From positions 330 to 62,785 of the forward strand of contig WVZL01000019.1 in assembly GCA_011772495.1 (NCBI GenBank): a stretch of 62,456 bases of DNA, given 5' to 3'. Of the stretch, positions 9,058 to 17,593 are shown in pieces; the first letter of the stretch is position 1, and every line of letters begins with the position of its first letter. The notes under the pieces were generated by a model, which was not told the DNA's origin, did not search any database, and saw nothing but the letters and a program-made list of their open reading frames with translations. The DNA comes from Candidatus Aminicenantota bacterium (GTDB lineage Bacteria; Acidobacteriota; Aminicenantia; Aminicenantales; Aminicenantaceae). The translations under genes were made by a program, and so were the position numbers.

Positions 9058-9105
9058 CTTTATCCTTTCGTTTGAATTTTTGCTTACCTAAGCTAACTTT
9101 CTCGC

Positions 9106-9252
9106 TCAAGAAGACTTTGTTTTTAGGAGATAACCTGCCAAAAGAAGAATGAGTCCGATTATGATTAAAGACCACGAAAATCCCAAGCTCACCGTCTGAA
9201 TTATTCTTAAGATGATCCCGATGACAATCAATATGATTCCCAGAGTCCTCAT
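9106..9252 (-). CDS. 48-residue double-helix membrane protein
   Basis: A short gene reading MRTLGIILIVIGIILRIIQT and then a second hydrophobic segment ending GYLLKTKSS. Two membrane helices (about 4-19 and 26-43) sit around a short polar turn. Support is a strong ribosome site (GGAGGA, 5 bases before ATG 9252) and an intact hydrophobic pattern in one frame only. It would head the minus-strand run toward the DegV fusion. Such two-helix miniproteins are common; a function cannot be assigned. Confidence 0.6.
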   Translation of the reverse strand: MRTLGIILIVIGIILRIIQTVSLGFSWSLIIIGLILLLAGYLLKTKSS

Positions 9253-10153
9253 GACATTCCTCCGTTCTCTCCTGTCTCAATCCCCAGCCTTCAGGCTGGC
9301 TTCAATTGAAAAATGTACCAAGACTTCTATTTCCCGCATCATCTCTAGGACATTAATCAAAGGAAATGATTTCAGTTAGATGGACCAAACTCCGAGGGGA
9401 TAGAAAAAGGCGAAATCGAATGATCATACCAGGAAAAATGTCCTCGTCCCTCCTGGTTCAAACTCTATCTTGACTAAATTCTAATTCCAATCCCGCTGAT
9501 AGTCAAGGAGCATGTTGATGCCCTTAACTGGCTTCTTAATACTTTACCACAAAAGGCCTCCTGATCTTCAAGAAGATCAGCACGGACAAAAAACTGATTT
9601 ACCTCCCCAGACAAAGGCTTTTACAAAAGAGTAAGATTCATTCAATACATCCAGGGAAAGGCTATGAATGAGAAGCCAGAGTTGCCATCACAATGACTCA
9701 GAAAGGCACGTCAATGAAATGAATTGAATCCAATTCCAGGACTGAAGGAAATCTTGCCTTCTGGTTCCCATCATCAACCCCCCTTCAGCTGACAACTGAG
9801 AACCTTTATTTGAGCTCTTTTTTTAGCCCAGCTTCATAAATTCACGAGTGGATGAGAAACTGCTCAATTCGCTTTGCGAGTCTTATTCTGTCTAGCACCT
9901 GCTGATCAGACTAAATTTAAAGCTCGCAACTATAAGATAAACATTTTTTTCTCAATGACCATTATCACCAAGGAAATGTCCTTTCTTTTCTCTTGATGTC
10001 CTATTTCTTCACGCGCATCGGCTTTTGTCTGACAAAACCAGATGATAATCTATTCGTGTTTTATTATGAAAAACCTAAACAGTCTTTTAAGATAATTTTG
10101 TTGACTTGAATCGTAATTTATATGAAAATATAAAAAGCTTTTAGAGGGTTTAG
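9253..10153. other. gene-free intergenic region with hairpins
   Basis: About 900 bases between divergent genes without a credible frame. Two hairpins stand out: a 6-bp stem with a TTCA loop at 9284-9299 and a 9-bp stem closing on AA at 9561-9580. Neither is followed by a T tract, so they do not look like intrinsic terminators. The last 150 bases are AT-rich and probably hold the promoter for the gene at 10154 (TTGACT near 10100), with no clear -10 box. Confidence 0.5.
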
Positions 10154-11968
10154 GTGAGGAACAAAAATATATTAGATTCCTGGAAAGACATTTCCAAGTA
10201 CTTAGGCAGAGATATCAGGACCTGCTACCGGTGGGAAAAAGAGCTCGGATTGCCCATTCATCGAATAGACGATAAGTCCACCCGTTCCAAAGTCTTTGCC
10301 TATAAATCAGAAATCGACCAATGGCTCAGAGGAAGAGCAGCCAAGAAAATAATCAAGAAAAAACTGTTTCTGGAACACACCTGGGGAATTGTTGGTGTAG
10401 TATCTGGATTGATATTAGTTTCAGTTATCTTAGCCATTTTGTATTTAACTCTATTGGAACCATCCTTGATGTCTGAAAGCCCCTCTATAGCTGTTCTGCC
10501 TTTTAAAAACCAGGGATCTTCGGAGTCAGAACAATATCTCTCCCGAGGGATAACTAATGAGATCATCAAAAACCTGGTCAGGCTGAACAGACTGAATGTC
10601 ATCCCGAGGTATTCGGCTCCTAAATATGATGATAGTTCAATAAGTCCTGAAAAACTGAATAGAGAATTAGGAGTAAGCTATATCCTCAAAGGAGAAATAG
10701 AAAAAGTTGGTAATAAAATTAATCTCACCGTTCAGCTTATCAGAACAAAGGACAATGCTAATATTTGGAGCACAGAGTTTGAAGAGCCGCTGGAAAATAT
10801 TTTCTATGTCCAGAATGACATTTGCTCGAAAGTAATTGAAGTATTGAATACAAAAACAGAACAGAACCTTGCCACTTCAGTCAAAGCTGAAGCAACTCCT
10901 GAATATCCAGCTATTGATGATGACTTTAGGGAGAATAATAGCTTCAACAGACTGGATGAGGAAAATAACGATCCCTGGACATTTTACATCCAGGGCAAAT
11001 ACTACGCGGAAAGAGGGACTCAGGGGGACAACGAACTAGCTATTCAGCTTTTTTGCCGGGCCATCGAACTCGACAACAATTTTGCCCTGGCTTACATCGG
11101 ATTAGCCAATTGTTATGTGAATTATGTAAATTACAACTGGAACTTTGATATAAGCTGGTTGAAAAAAGCCGAAGAACTGGTTAAGAAAGCTCACACCATA
11201 GAGCCTAACCTTCCCGAATATTACAGCACCTTAATCCAGATTTATTTGCTGAAAGACTCTTATTTCAACATGGACACCAAAAAAGCAGCTTTCGCCCTGG
11301 CCGAGGAAGGAATCAAAGACCATCCTCATCATGCTCGATTAAATTCCATTGTCGGATACTGTTACTACATGAAATTCGGGGAAGAAGGGAATGAAGCTGA
11401 CTTTGAGAAGGCGATAGAATTCAAAGAAAAAAATTTCTGGCTGAACCCTTATGTTCTCGGTAATGTTGTCTATGCTGAGCTTTTGACTCTTGACAGAAAA
11501 TTCAATGAAGCTATTGAAGTCTGCAACATCCTGAAAAAGCATGATTCTTCCCAGCTGGCAAAATTCAGATTAGGAGATGTCTATTATTATTCAGGAGATT
11601 TAGATAAAAGCGAAGCTTTGTTCCTTCAATTCGAGACTTCTTCCACAGAATTCAAGATTCCGTCTTTGTTCTATCTGGCTATGATTGCCGCTCAAAAAGA
11701 AGAAACCGAAAAGGCTCGCACATTAATCCAGAAAATCAATCTTTTGGCGCCAGAAAAATTTGAGATCTTCGACAATGAATTCAAATTAGCCTCTGCCTAC
11801 ATGGGACTGGGGGAAAAAGAAATGGGATATGAATACCTGGAATCCTTTTTCAACGACCCGATTACCAATAGAGATCGGTATATTTACATTAAATACATCG
11901 ATTTAGATAAGAATTTCGACGATATCAGAGGAGAAGAAAGATTCAAGAAAATCCTACGAAGGAGATAA
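10154..11968 (+). CDS. HTH-TM-TolB-like-TPR protein
   Basis: A 604-residue one-pass membrane regulator. Residues 6-60 form an excisionase/MerR-like helix-turn-helix (SWKDISKYLGRDIRTCYRWE). A membrane helix follows at about 75-100, then a TolB/adenylate-cyclase-associated domain beginning SIAVLPFKN (about 112-230). TPR repeats make up the rest from about residue 275. The layout puts a DNA-binding domain inside and sensor repeats outside, like the ToxR/CadC scheme. GTG 10154 is chosen because it fixes the conserved HTH start. It is followed at 3 bases by a 67-residue gene. Families of this architecture are expanded in Acidobacteriota and Aminicenantes. Confidence 0.85.
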   Translation: MRNKNILDSWKDISKYLGRDIRTCYRWEKELGLPIHRIDDKSTRSKVFAYKSEIDQWLRGRAAKKIIKKKLFLEHTWGIVGVVSGLILVSVILAILYLTLLEPSLMSESPSIAVLPFKNQGSSESEQYLSRGITNEIIKNLVRLNRLNVIPRYSAPKYDDSSISPEKLNRELGVSYILKGEIEKVGNKINLTVQLIRTKDNANIWSTEFEEPLENIFYVQNDICSKVIEVLNTKTEQNLATSVKAEATPEYPAIDDDFRENNSFNRLDEENNDPWTFYIQGKYYAERGTQGDNELAIQLFCRAIELDNNFALAYIGLANCYVNYVNYNWNFDISWLKKAEELVKKAHTIEPNLPEYYSTLIQIYLLKDSYFNMDTKKAAFALAEEGIKDHPHHARLNSIVGYCYYMKFGEEGNEADFEKAIEFKEKNFWLNPYVLGNVVYAELLTLDRKFNEAIEVCNILKKHDSSQLAKFRLGDVYYYSGDLDKSEALFLQFETSSTEFKIPSLFYLAMIAAQKEETEKARTLIQKINLLAPEKFEIFDNEFKLASAYMGLGEKEMGYEYLESFFNDPITNRDRYIYIKYIDLDKNFDDIRGEERFKKILRRR

Positions 11969-11971
11969 AGA

Positions 11972-12175
11972 ATGGAAGAATATCTCAAGATTGATGTGAC
12001 TCCTAATCTCCAAAAATGCCTGGAGGATTTAAAATCCGCCGTAGAATCTATGCCTGATGGCGATTTGAAAACCAGAGCAGAGGGCGCTTTGGATTACCTG
12101 GAAAGTACCTTTCAAGGAGAACCTCAGCCCGAAGCCGGAATGAGGTGTTTACCTAATAAACCTATAGTGATTTAA
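11972..12175 (+). CDS. small acidic protein, partner of HTH-TPR gene
   Basis: A 67-residue acidic, mostly helical protein (LQKCLEDLKSAVESMPDGDL) with a Pro-rich end. It starts 3 bases after the upstream stop, with AAGGAG 6 bases before ATG 11972, so it is almost certainly cotranscribed with the HTH-TM-TolB-TPR gene. No signal peptide or membrane segment is seen, placing it in the cytoplasm near the HTH domain. No family is recognised. A regulatory partner is inference from position only. Confidence 0.7.
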   Translation: MEEYLKIDVTPNLQKCLEDLKSAVESMPDGDLKTRAEGALDYLESTFQGEPQPEAGMRCLPNKPIVI

Positions 12176-12348
12176 TTTTTTAATCTTCTCGATCCTAGAC
12201 ACTTTTATATTTAATATCCATAATTATTCTAGATTCCCAATCTATAGGAAAATCTGAAGTCTATCTCTGACTGTCACCATTGAGTGCAATTTTATTCACA
12301 CTTTTAATTAAATAAACAAAATCTATTCCCTGATTTATGCTCAAAGCA

Positions 12349-12373
12349 ACAATATTGGCCTACCCAATATTGT
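12349..12373. promoter_or_regulatory. perfect 10-bp inverted repeat, candidate operator
   Basis: ACAATATTGG (12349-12358), five bases, then CCAATATTGT (12364-12373). Related half-sites CATAATTGG and ACAATTGG lie between it and the gene, the last beside the ribosome site. The position upstream of a MocR-type regulator gene at 12434 suggests autoregulation by that protein. Binding is untested. Confidence 0.55.
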
Positions 12374-12433
12374 CATAATTGGCTCTTTAAATTTATTCAT
12401 TTATTGTTATATCATTAAGACAATTGGAGGCCC

Positions 12434-13945
12434 ATGATGGTAAAGATCAACAAAGCATCAAACATACCTTATTATCTTCAATTAAAAAATCAGTTTAAAG
12501 AATTGATTCTCTCCGAAACTTACAAGCCGGATACAAAACTTCCTCCCACCAGGCAACTTGCTGAAAAGCTTAAAATTAACCGGAATACAGTACTGACAGC
12601 CTATGAAGAACTTGAAGCAGATGGATTGGTCCACTCTCATGTCGGCCAGGGAACTTTTGTCTCAGACATGAGCGAATACCTAAAGGAAAGAGAAAGAGAC
12701 GTACAGAGAAAGTTCAATTGGACTAACTCTTTTTCTGCAGAATTGGACGAATCTGCCTTATCCTCTTTAGTCCAATTATACAGAAGCTGCATATCCAAGG
12801 CTAAAGTCTCGTTCGGCGGAGCTCATCCAGACGATATCCTCTATCCGATTGAGCTCGTAAAGAGATGTTTCAATTCAGTTCTGAGAGAAGAGGGAAGCGA
12901 AATACTCCGCTACGGACCGATTGAAGGCTATTATCCTCTAAGGGAATTTATGACCAAGTGGATAAAGAATAAAGGAATAGAAACATCGCCCGAAAATATC
13001 TTCATCACCAGCGGCTCCCAGCAGGCTCTGGAAATTGCTTCCAGAATCCTTATAGAAGCCGGGAATTATGTCATCACCGAAGAACCCACCTACACTGGAG
13101 CGCTGAGTATTTTCAACACACTCAGAGCCAGGATCATCGGTGTTCCCATGGAAAAAGATGGCCTTAACCTGGACGTGCTTGAAGATGCCCTTAAAAAATA
13201 CAATCCCAAATTCATTTACACTATACCGAACTTTCAAAATCCGACCGGAATAACAATGAGCATCAATAAAAGGAAACGATTGATCTTACTCGCCGAAAAA
13301 TATAATGTTCCTATCATCGAGGATGATGTCAGCGGCGACCTGAGGTTTGAGGGCGAGGACCTTCTAGCTCTCAAAGCTCTGGATAGGACCGATCAGGTCA
13401 TCTATGTAAGCTCTTTGTCAAAAGAGCTCATACCTGGCTTTAGAGTTGGATGGGCAGTGCTCAATGAATCGGTAAGGGATAGATTCATAGCTCTCAAGCA
13501 AGTCGAAGATCTTACCACGAACACGATTTCCCAGGCTATCCTGTACAAATTCTGCTCCAGAGGGTACCTAAAGACTCACCTCAGGAAGGTTAGAAGGATA
13601 TACAAGGAAAGAAGGGATACAATAATAAAAAGCATCAAAAAATATTTGCCTAAAAATATCGACCTGCTCAAACCACAGGGCGGGCTTTTGGTCTGGATCA
13701 GGTTTGCTCCAGAGGTGGACCTGACTCCCGTATTTGAAGCGTGTGTGAAAAATGGAGTCATCTTCAGCTTAGGCTCTCTCTTCTATGACTCAACGGACGG
13801 AAAAAATGAGCTGCGTCTTTCCTACGCAGCCAGTTCACCCAAAAAAATAGAGGAGGGAATAAAAATTTTGGGTGAAATCATATCAGAAACAATCGGAAAG
13901 AAGGAAAGCGAGGCCGAAGAATTAGAAATGCTTCCGATCCTTTGA
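12434..13945 (+). CDS. MocR-type GntR regulator/PLP aminotransferase
   Basis: A 503-residue protein. Residues 1-75 are a GntR winged helix (KLPPTRQLAEKLKINRNTV), followed by a fold-type I aminotransferase domain from about residue 110. The PLP-binding lysine is in YVSSLSKELIPGFRVGW, and substrate contacts include NFQNPTG. MocR proteins use the PLP domain to sense amino-acid-derived ligands; some close relatives act as 2-aminoadipate-type transaminases. Two tandem ATGs exist; GGAGG is 3 bases from 12434 and 6 from 12437. A perfect inverted repeat sits 60 bases upstream, and an aminotransferase gene follows. Confidence 0.88.
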   Translation: MMVKINKASNIPYYLQLKNQFKELILSETYKPDTKLPPTRQLAEKLKINRNTVLTAYEELEADGLVHSHVGQGTFVSDMSEYLKERERDVQRKFNWTNSFSAELDESALSSLVQLYRSCISKAKVSFGGAHPDDILYPIELVKRCFNSVLREEGSEILRYGPIEGYYPLREFMTKWIKNKGIETSPENIFITSGSQQALEIASRILIEAGNYVITEEPTYTGALSIFNTLRARIIGVPMEKDGLNLDVLEDALKKYNPKFIYTIPNFQNPTGITMSINKRKRLILLAEKYNVPIIEDDVSGDLRFEGEDLLALKALDRTDQVIYVSSLSKELIPGFRVGWAVLNESVRDRFIALKQVEDLTTNTISQAILYKFCSRGYLKTHLRKVRRIYKERRDTIIKSIKKYLPKNIDLLKPQGGLLVWIRFAPEVDLTPVFEACVKNGVIFSLGSLFYDSTDGKNELRLSYAASSPKKIEEGIKILGEIISETIGKKESEAEELEMLPIL

Positions 13946-13990
13946 ATGGATTCGGGAACAAAATATCTTCAACTTTTGCTGAGGTGCAAA

Positions 13991-14899
13991 ATGAATTTTG
14001 TTTACTTTAAAGGCAGCTTTGTCCCCTTGAAAGAAGCCAAAATAAGCATCCTCACCCATGCTTTTAATTACGGGACAGGAGTTTTTGAAGGCATCAAGGG
14101 TTACTACAATCAAAAACAAGATCAGCTTTATATTTTCAGAGTTGAAGAACACCTGGAGAGGATAAAGAAAAACTGCAGGATCATCAAAATCGACCTCGAT
14201 AAACCTACCGCAGGTCTAAAAGAACTCGTGGTCGAGCTCGTCAGGAAGAATGAATTCAAGACTGATATCTACATCAGGCCTCTGGCCTATAAGTCTTCAG
14301 AGAAGGTCGGCGTGAAACTCCCGGATGAACACGATTTCTGCATCTTTGCGGTTCCGGTCTCCCATTATTTTAATCCAGACAAACCTATCAAGGCCTGCCT
14401 GAGCTCCTGGAGAAGAATCGAAGACAATGCAATCCCGGGAAGGGGCAAGATTACAGGAGCCTATGTCAATTCTGCTTTAGCAGGCCAGGAGGCCAGAGAT
14501 AATGGATTCGACGAGGCCATATTCATGAATGAAGACGGTCACGTTTCCGAGGGTGCGGCCATGAATCTGTTCCTGGTAAGAAACGGAATGCTCCATACTC
14601 CCTCCTTGAGCCAGAATATCCTCGAGGGAATAACCAGGGATGCAGTCATGGAGATTGCCAGTGAAGAGTTGGGAATAGGAACTATGGAAAGAGCTATTGA
14701 TAGAACCGAGCTTTACACAGCTGATGAAGTTTTCTTTTGTGGAACACTGGCTGAGATCGTGTCGGTGGGATCGATAGACCATAGACTAGTCGGCAGCGGA
14801 AAGAAGGGCAAAATCACCAGCGAAATCATGAAGTTCTTCTATAAGGTCGTGAACGGAGAGATAGACAAATACAGAAAATGGCTTACTCCGGTCTACTGA
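13991..14899 (+). CDS. ilvE: branched-chain aminotransferase-like enzyme
   Basis: PLP fold-type IV transaminase of 302 residues. It has the FNYGTGVFEGIKGYY N-terminal motif, the lysine in RGKITGAYVNSAL, DEAIFMNEDGHVSEG and the FFCGTLAEIVSVGSI segment typical of IlvE. It would interconvert Leu, Ile and Val with 2-oxo acids, feeding amino-acid fermentation or synthesis. The open frame extends to 13946, but ATG 13991 follows GAGGTG and starts like IlvE (MNFVYFKGSFVPL). It lies right behind the MocR gene, so likely under its control. Confidence 0.85.
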   Translation: MNFVYFKGSFVPLKEAKISILTHAFNYGTGVFEGIKGYYNQKQDQLYIFRVEEHLERIKKNCRIIKIDLDKPTAGLKELVVELVRKNEFKTDIYIRPLAYKSSEKVGVKLPDEHDFCIFAVPVSHYFNPDKPIKACLSSWRRIEDNAIPGRGKITGAYVNSALAGQEARDNGFDEAIFMNEDGHVSEGAAMNLFLVRNGMLHTPSLSQNILEGITRDAVMEIASEELGIGTMERAIDRTELYTADEVFFCGTLAEIVSVGSIDHRLVGSGKKGKITSEIMKFFYKVVNGEIDKYRKWLTPVY

Positions 14900-14919
14900 A
14901 GCTTGCCTGAAGCAATAAA

Positions 14920-15882
14920 ATGAATAAAGATCTCTCTCTTTTTGTCAAGAAATTCAAGGTTCCCAAAAGCCTGGGCAACTCTATTAAAAGATTCTTGAAT
15001 GAAGAAGAGCTAATCATCTTGAATCACCTGGCAGACAAGGAACGAAAACTCTCCCTTCTTAAATCGCAATTTTCTCCAGCTAAAATATCTCTAGTCGAAT
15101 CTCTGCACAAGAAAGGCTACCTGATTAAAGTATCAAAAGATGGAGAGAATTATTATCGGAGCAATACCTTCGAACAGATCGTAAAAAGGTTCGTCAATCA
15201 TGATCCAGAATACGAGGAGCTTCCCGAGGAGGAAAAAATCCATTTTCAGGAATTTATTTCTGGAATGTATCTAAAAAAGATGATGGCCAGCGAAAAGCCG
15301 GTTTATCGTGTCCTTCCGATCGAAGAAACAATCGAGGATAAAAGACAACTGATACCTTATCACCAGGCGATTCATTATCTCCAAAACTCATCTGAGTTGG
15401 CCGTAATTGACTGTATCTGCAGGACAACCTTTAGCAAATGTAATAAGCCTCGAAAAGTCTGTTTGGCTCTCGGTGAGCAGGCAACATTTTTCATCGAAAG
15501 GGGACTCGGAGAAAAAATAGACATTCAAGAAGGACTGGAAATTCTGGATATGGTCGAAAAAAAAGGACTTGTCCACTCGATCAATAACCAAGACGATCCA
15601 AATTTTCTCTGCAATTGTTGTGAATGCTGCTGCGTATTCGTCCAGGCGTTAAAAAAACGTGGAATTTTTACCTCTATGGGAGAGTCTGGATTTATGGCCT
15701 CCTTGGACAAGGAATTATGTGATCAATGTGCAATATGTCTTGATAAATGTATATTCGGAGCCATTTCAGATGAGGAAGGAAGTCTAGAATTCGATGAAGG
15801 CAAATGCTTTGGCTGCGGTCTCTGTGCTTATAACTGCCCTCAGAAGGCTGTCAAACTTGTCCTCAAGGAAAGCGATAATTGA
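14920..15882 (+). CDS. winged-helix/iron-sulfur (2x 4Fe-4S) protein
   Basis: A 320-residue protein with a winged-helix-like N-terminus (about 28-95, IILNHLADKERKLSLLKSQF). A middle cysteine-rich domain contains CICRTTFSKCNKPRKVC and the cluster CNCCECCC. It ends in two ferredoxin motifs, CDQCAICLDKC and CFGCGLCAYNCP. The middle part matches a family of iron-sulfur proteins often found with redox or methyl-transfer systems. DNA binding joined to two or more clusters suggests a redox-responsive regulator or electron carrier. It sits 20 bases behind the aminotransferase gene. Confidence 0.78.
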   Translation: MNKDLSLFVKKFKVPKSLGNSIKRFLNEEELIILNHLADKERKLSLLKSQFSPAKISLVESLHKKGYLIKVSKDGENYYRSNTFEQIVKRFVNHDPEYEELPEEEKIHFQEFISGMYLKKMMASEKPVYRVLPIEETIEDKRQLIPYHQAIHYLQNSSELAVIDCICRTTFSKCNKPRKVCLALGEQATFFIERGLGEKIDIQEGLEILDMVEKKGLVHSINNQDDPNFLCNCCECCCVFVQALKKRGIFTSMGESGFMASLDKELCDQCAICLDKCIFGAISDEEGSLEFDEGKCFGCGLCAYNCPQKAVKLVLKESDN

Positions 15883-15915
15883 CGAAGGGGAAAACATTGA
15901 AAAAGGAGAAGGCAA

Positions 15916-16047
15916 ATGAAAGGCAAGATTATCTCTATTCTCATTCTGGTCATTATCTTAATCATATTCCTTTTTTTTGCTTATAGTGGCGCTCCTTTTC
16001 ATAAGAATTTTTTGACTCTAGCTATGTTAAATTCAACAGCGAGGTAA
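15916..16047 (+). CDS. 43-residue single-span membrane protein
   Basis: Reads MKGKIISILILVIILIIFLF and ends in a short polar tail with GAPFHK. One membrane helix covers about residues 5-22. AAGGAG is placed 8 bases before ATG 15916, and the frame ends 7 bases before the sigma-factor start, so it seems part of one transcript from 14920 to 16618. No family is known to me. It could anchor or sense for the sigma factor, but that is speculation. Confidence 0.6.
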   Translation: MKGKIISILILVIILIIFLFFAYSGAPFHKNFLTLAMLNSTAR

Positions 16048-16054
16048 GACTATC

Positions 16055-16618
16055 ATGGATATTTGCACAGACTTAAATTGCAGGACAGAAAGGATATGGA
16101 AAGAATTCTACGCAAAATTAAAATGGTTTGTTATTAAACATATATCAAATGTGGATACGGCTGAAGATATCCTCCAGAAAGTTTTCATAAAAGTCTATTC
16201 TCACCTAGATACTCTCAGAGAAGAGAAAAAATTACATAACTGGATATACAGGGTCACCCGAAATGCCATCATCGATCATTATCGTAGTCAAAAGCCGATA
16301 GTACAGCTTCCAGAAACACTGCCAGTTGTACAGGATTCAGTTGAAGACGAAGCGAAAAATGAATTCAATCAATGTATAAAGAATCTCGTTGACAGCCTTC
16401 CCGAGAAGCATAGGGAAGCTCTCATCCTTACGGAATACCAAGGATTGACCCGAAAAGAGATGGCGCGAAACCTTGGCCTCTCTATTTCTGGAGCAAAATC
16501 CAGAGTCCAGAGGGCGAAGAGGATGCTCAAAAACATACTGCTGGAGCGCTGCCAAAAAGAGCTTAGCCAGGCTGGAATATTCGTGAACTCCTGTCGCGAC
16601 TGCAGACGCTGCTCTTAA
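16055..16618 (+). CDS. sigZ: ECF sigma factor, SigZ type
   Basis: A 187-residue sigma factor. Region 2 is at about 15-75 (AEDILQKVFIKVYSHLDTL, RVTRNAIIDHYRS) and region 4 at about 110-165 (LPEKHREALILTEYQGLTRK, HTH RKEMARNLGLSISGAKSRVQ). The C-terminal tail NSCRDCRRC is the cysteine-rich end typical of SigZ. It would direct RNA polymerase to a small regulon. No separate anti-sigma is apparent next to it; the tiny membrane protein before it and the cysteine tail may have that job. The gene name is given because the tail and order fit SigZ. Confidence 0.82.
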   Translation: MDICTDLNCRTERIWKEFYAKLKWFVIKHISNVDTAEDILQKVFIKVYSHLDTLREEKKLHNWIYRVTRNAIIDHYRSQKPIVQLPETLPVVQDSVEDEAKNEFNQCIKNLVDSLPEKHREALILTEYQGLTRKEMARNLGLSISGAKSRVQRAKRMLKNILLERCQKELSQAGIFVNSCRDCRRCS

Positions 16619-16711
16619 TAAGGACAACAAGGGCAATCATTCTGCGTCCTTTCTTGTAGATCCCCGTCTTTAAAATTGAGCAAGACATTAATTCAAGAAT
16701 GGAGGTTTGCT

Positions 16712-16879
16712 ATGCATCCCGAAAAAAAAGAAGCAGATGAATTGAGCTGTTCTCCCCTTGAGGCAAAGGAATCTCATAGGCGCAGGAGGGCTGATTTATG
16801 CTGTGTAATTCCCCTTGAAAAAACAAAAAAAAGAGCCGGCCTAACAATATACGGTTTGATGGGCAAGGTCCGGTTTTGA
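16712..16879 (+). CDS. small cysteine/arginine-containing protein
   Basis: A 55-residue frame from ATG 16712, preceded by GGAGG with suitable spacing. It reads MHPEKKEADELSCSPLEA, then a basic run with CCVIP and a Gly-rich end. A TTG start further upstream is possible but less well supported. There is no membrane segment. It sits between the sigma gene and another tiny gene. It may be a real miniprotein or chance; the ribosome site is the main evidence. Confidence 0.35.
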   Translation: MHPEKKEADELSCSPLEAKESHRRRRADLCCVIPLEKTKKRAGLTIYGLMGKVRF

Positions 16880-16994
16880 CTGTCGCGAAAAAGGAGCAAA
16901 ATTATTTTTATTATTTCTGTAGGAATACTAAACCTTTTTACCTCTTTGTACGTCTATATAAACCTAAGATGAAAATAACGATGAGGAGATAAGA

Positions 16995-17144
16995 ATGAAA
17001 TTCAAGGAAAAAATTATGATCTTCTTGGCGGCATTTCTTCTGTCTATGATCGGATTCAGCCTGATCATTTCTCCTTCCGCTCCTATACTTAAGGTGGGAA
17101 AAGAAGCCGGGTATGAAATCATCGAGAACTATCTGGCTAAGTAA
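16995..17144 (+). CDS. 49-residue membrane or exported protein
   Basis: ATG 16995 follows GAGGAGAT with good spacing. The product begins MKFKEKIMIFLAAFLLSMIG, has a hydrophobic core at about 8-27 and a short charged tail ending NYLAK. It may stay anchored by one helix or be cleaved after SPSA. It is the last plus-strand gene of this run and follows the SigZ gene by some 380 bases. No family is recognised. Confidence 0.5.
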   Translation: MKFKEKIMIFLAAFLLSMIGFSLIISPSAPILKVGKEAGYEIIENYLAK

Positions 17145-17231
17145 TATAGATCCAGGTTGAACAGATTAGAAATGCTCGACGCTATTTAATCAATTATAGA
17201 AGTATAGATTGTCCTTAATTTTTCTTAAACC

Positions 17232-17519
17232 TTAAATCATGGCCAGGAAATCATCCCAGGGAGTCGCTGGTAAGGTCTCGGTGGTGGAATGCCCATAAGA
17301 GCGGATGATCATGGCTGCCTTCATGACCTGCTTAGGATCCTCGGATTCGATAACATCAACAACATCGTAGCGGCCCATTGTGGAGTAACTCTCCTTCCAC
17401 TTCACATCAGGACACTCGCTCTTGATTTTCGCAGATACAGTTTCGGCTATCTTTTTAAACTCAAAAGGGTCACTGAATGCCTGGGGAGAAATCCGGCTGA
17501 GAATAACATAGGTTGCCAT
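17232..17519 (-). CDS. GYD-domain protein
   Basis: A 95-residue protein beginning MATYVILSRISPQAF and holding the motif MGRYDVVDVIESED, the signature of the GYD family (small ferredoxin-fold dimers of unknown role). The length matches the family. ATG 17519 has AGGAGAAC a few bases upstream. It is transcribed on the minus strand ahead of no obvious partner, 74 bases downstream of the propeller gene's start region and convergent with the tiny genes at 17 kb. Confidence 0.8.
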   Translation of the reverse strand: MATYVILSRISPQAFSDPFEFKKIAETVSAKIKSECPDVKWKESYSTMGRYDVVDVIESEDPKQVMKAAMIIRSYGHSTTETLPATPWDDFLAMI

Positions 17520-17593
17520 CTTAGTTCTCCTTAGATTTATGGATGTATGACTGCACTAAACAAAATCTTTATCTCAGTTTGTTAATAACACAA

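Noticed and set aside
9050-9280. Minus-strand frame of 76 codons
   Set aside because: The shorter frame at 9106-9252 in another phase has a strong ribosome site and membrane helices, and this one has no such support.
9284-9299. CCAGCC-TTCA-GGCTGG hairpin as a terminator
   Set aside because: No T tract follows on either strand, and the nearest genes point away from it.
9440-9480. GGTTCAAACTC as a tRNA T-arm
   Set aside because: No acceptor or anticodon stem can be drawn around it.
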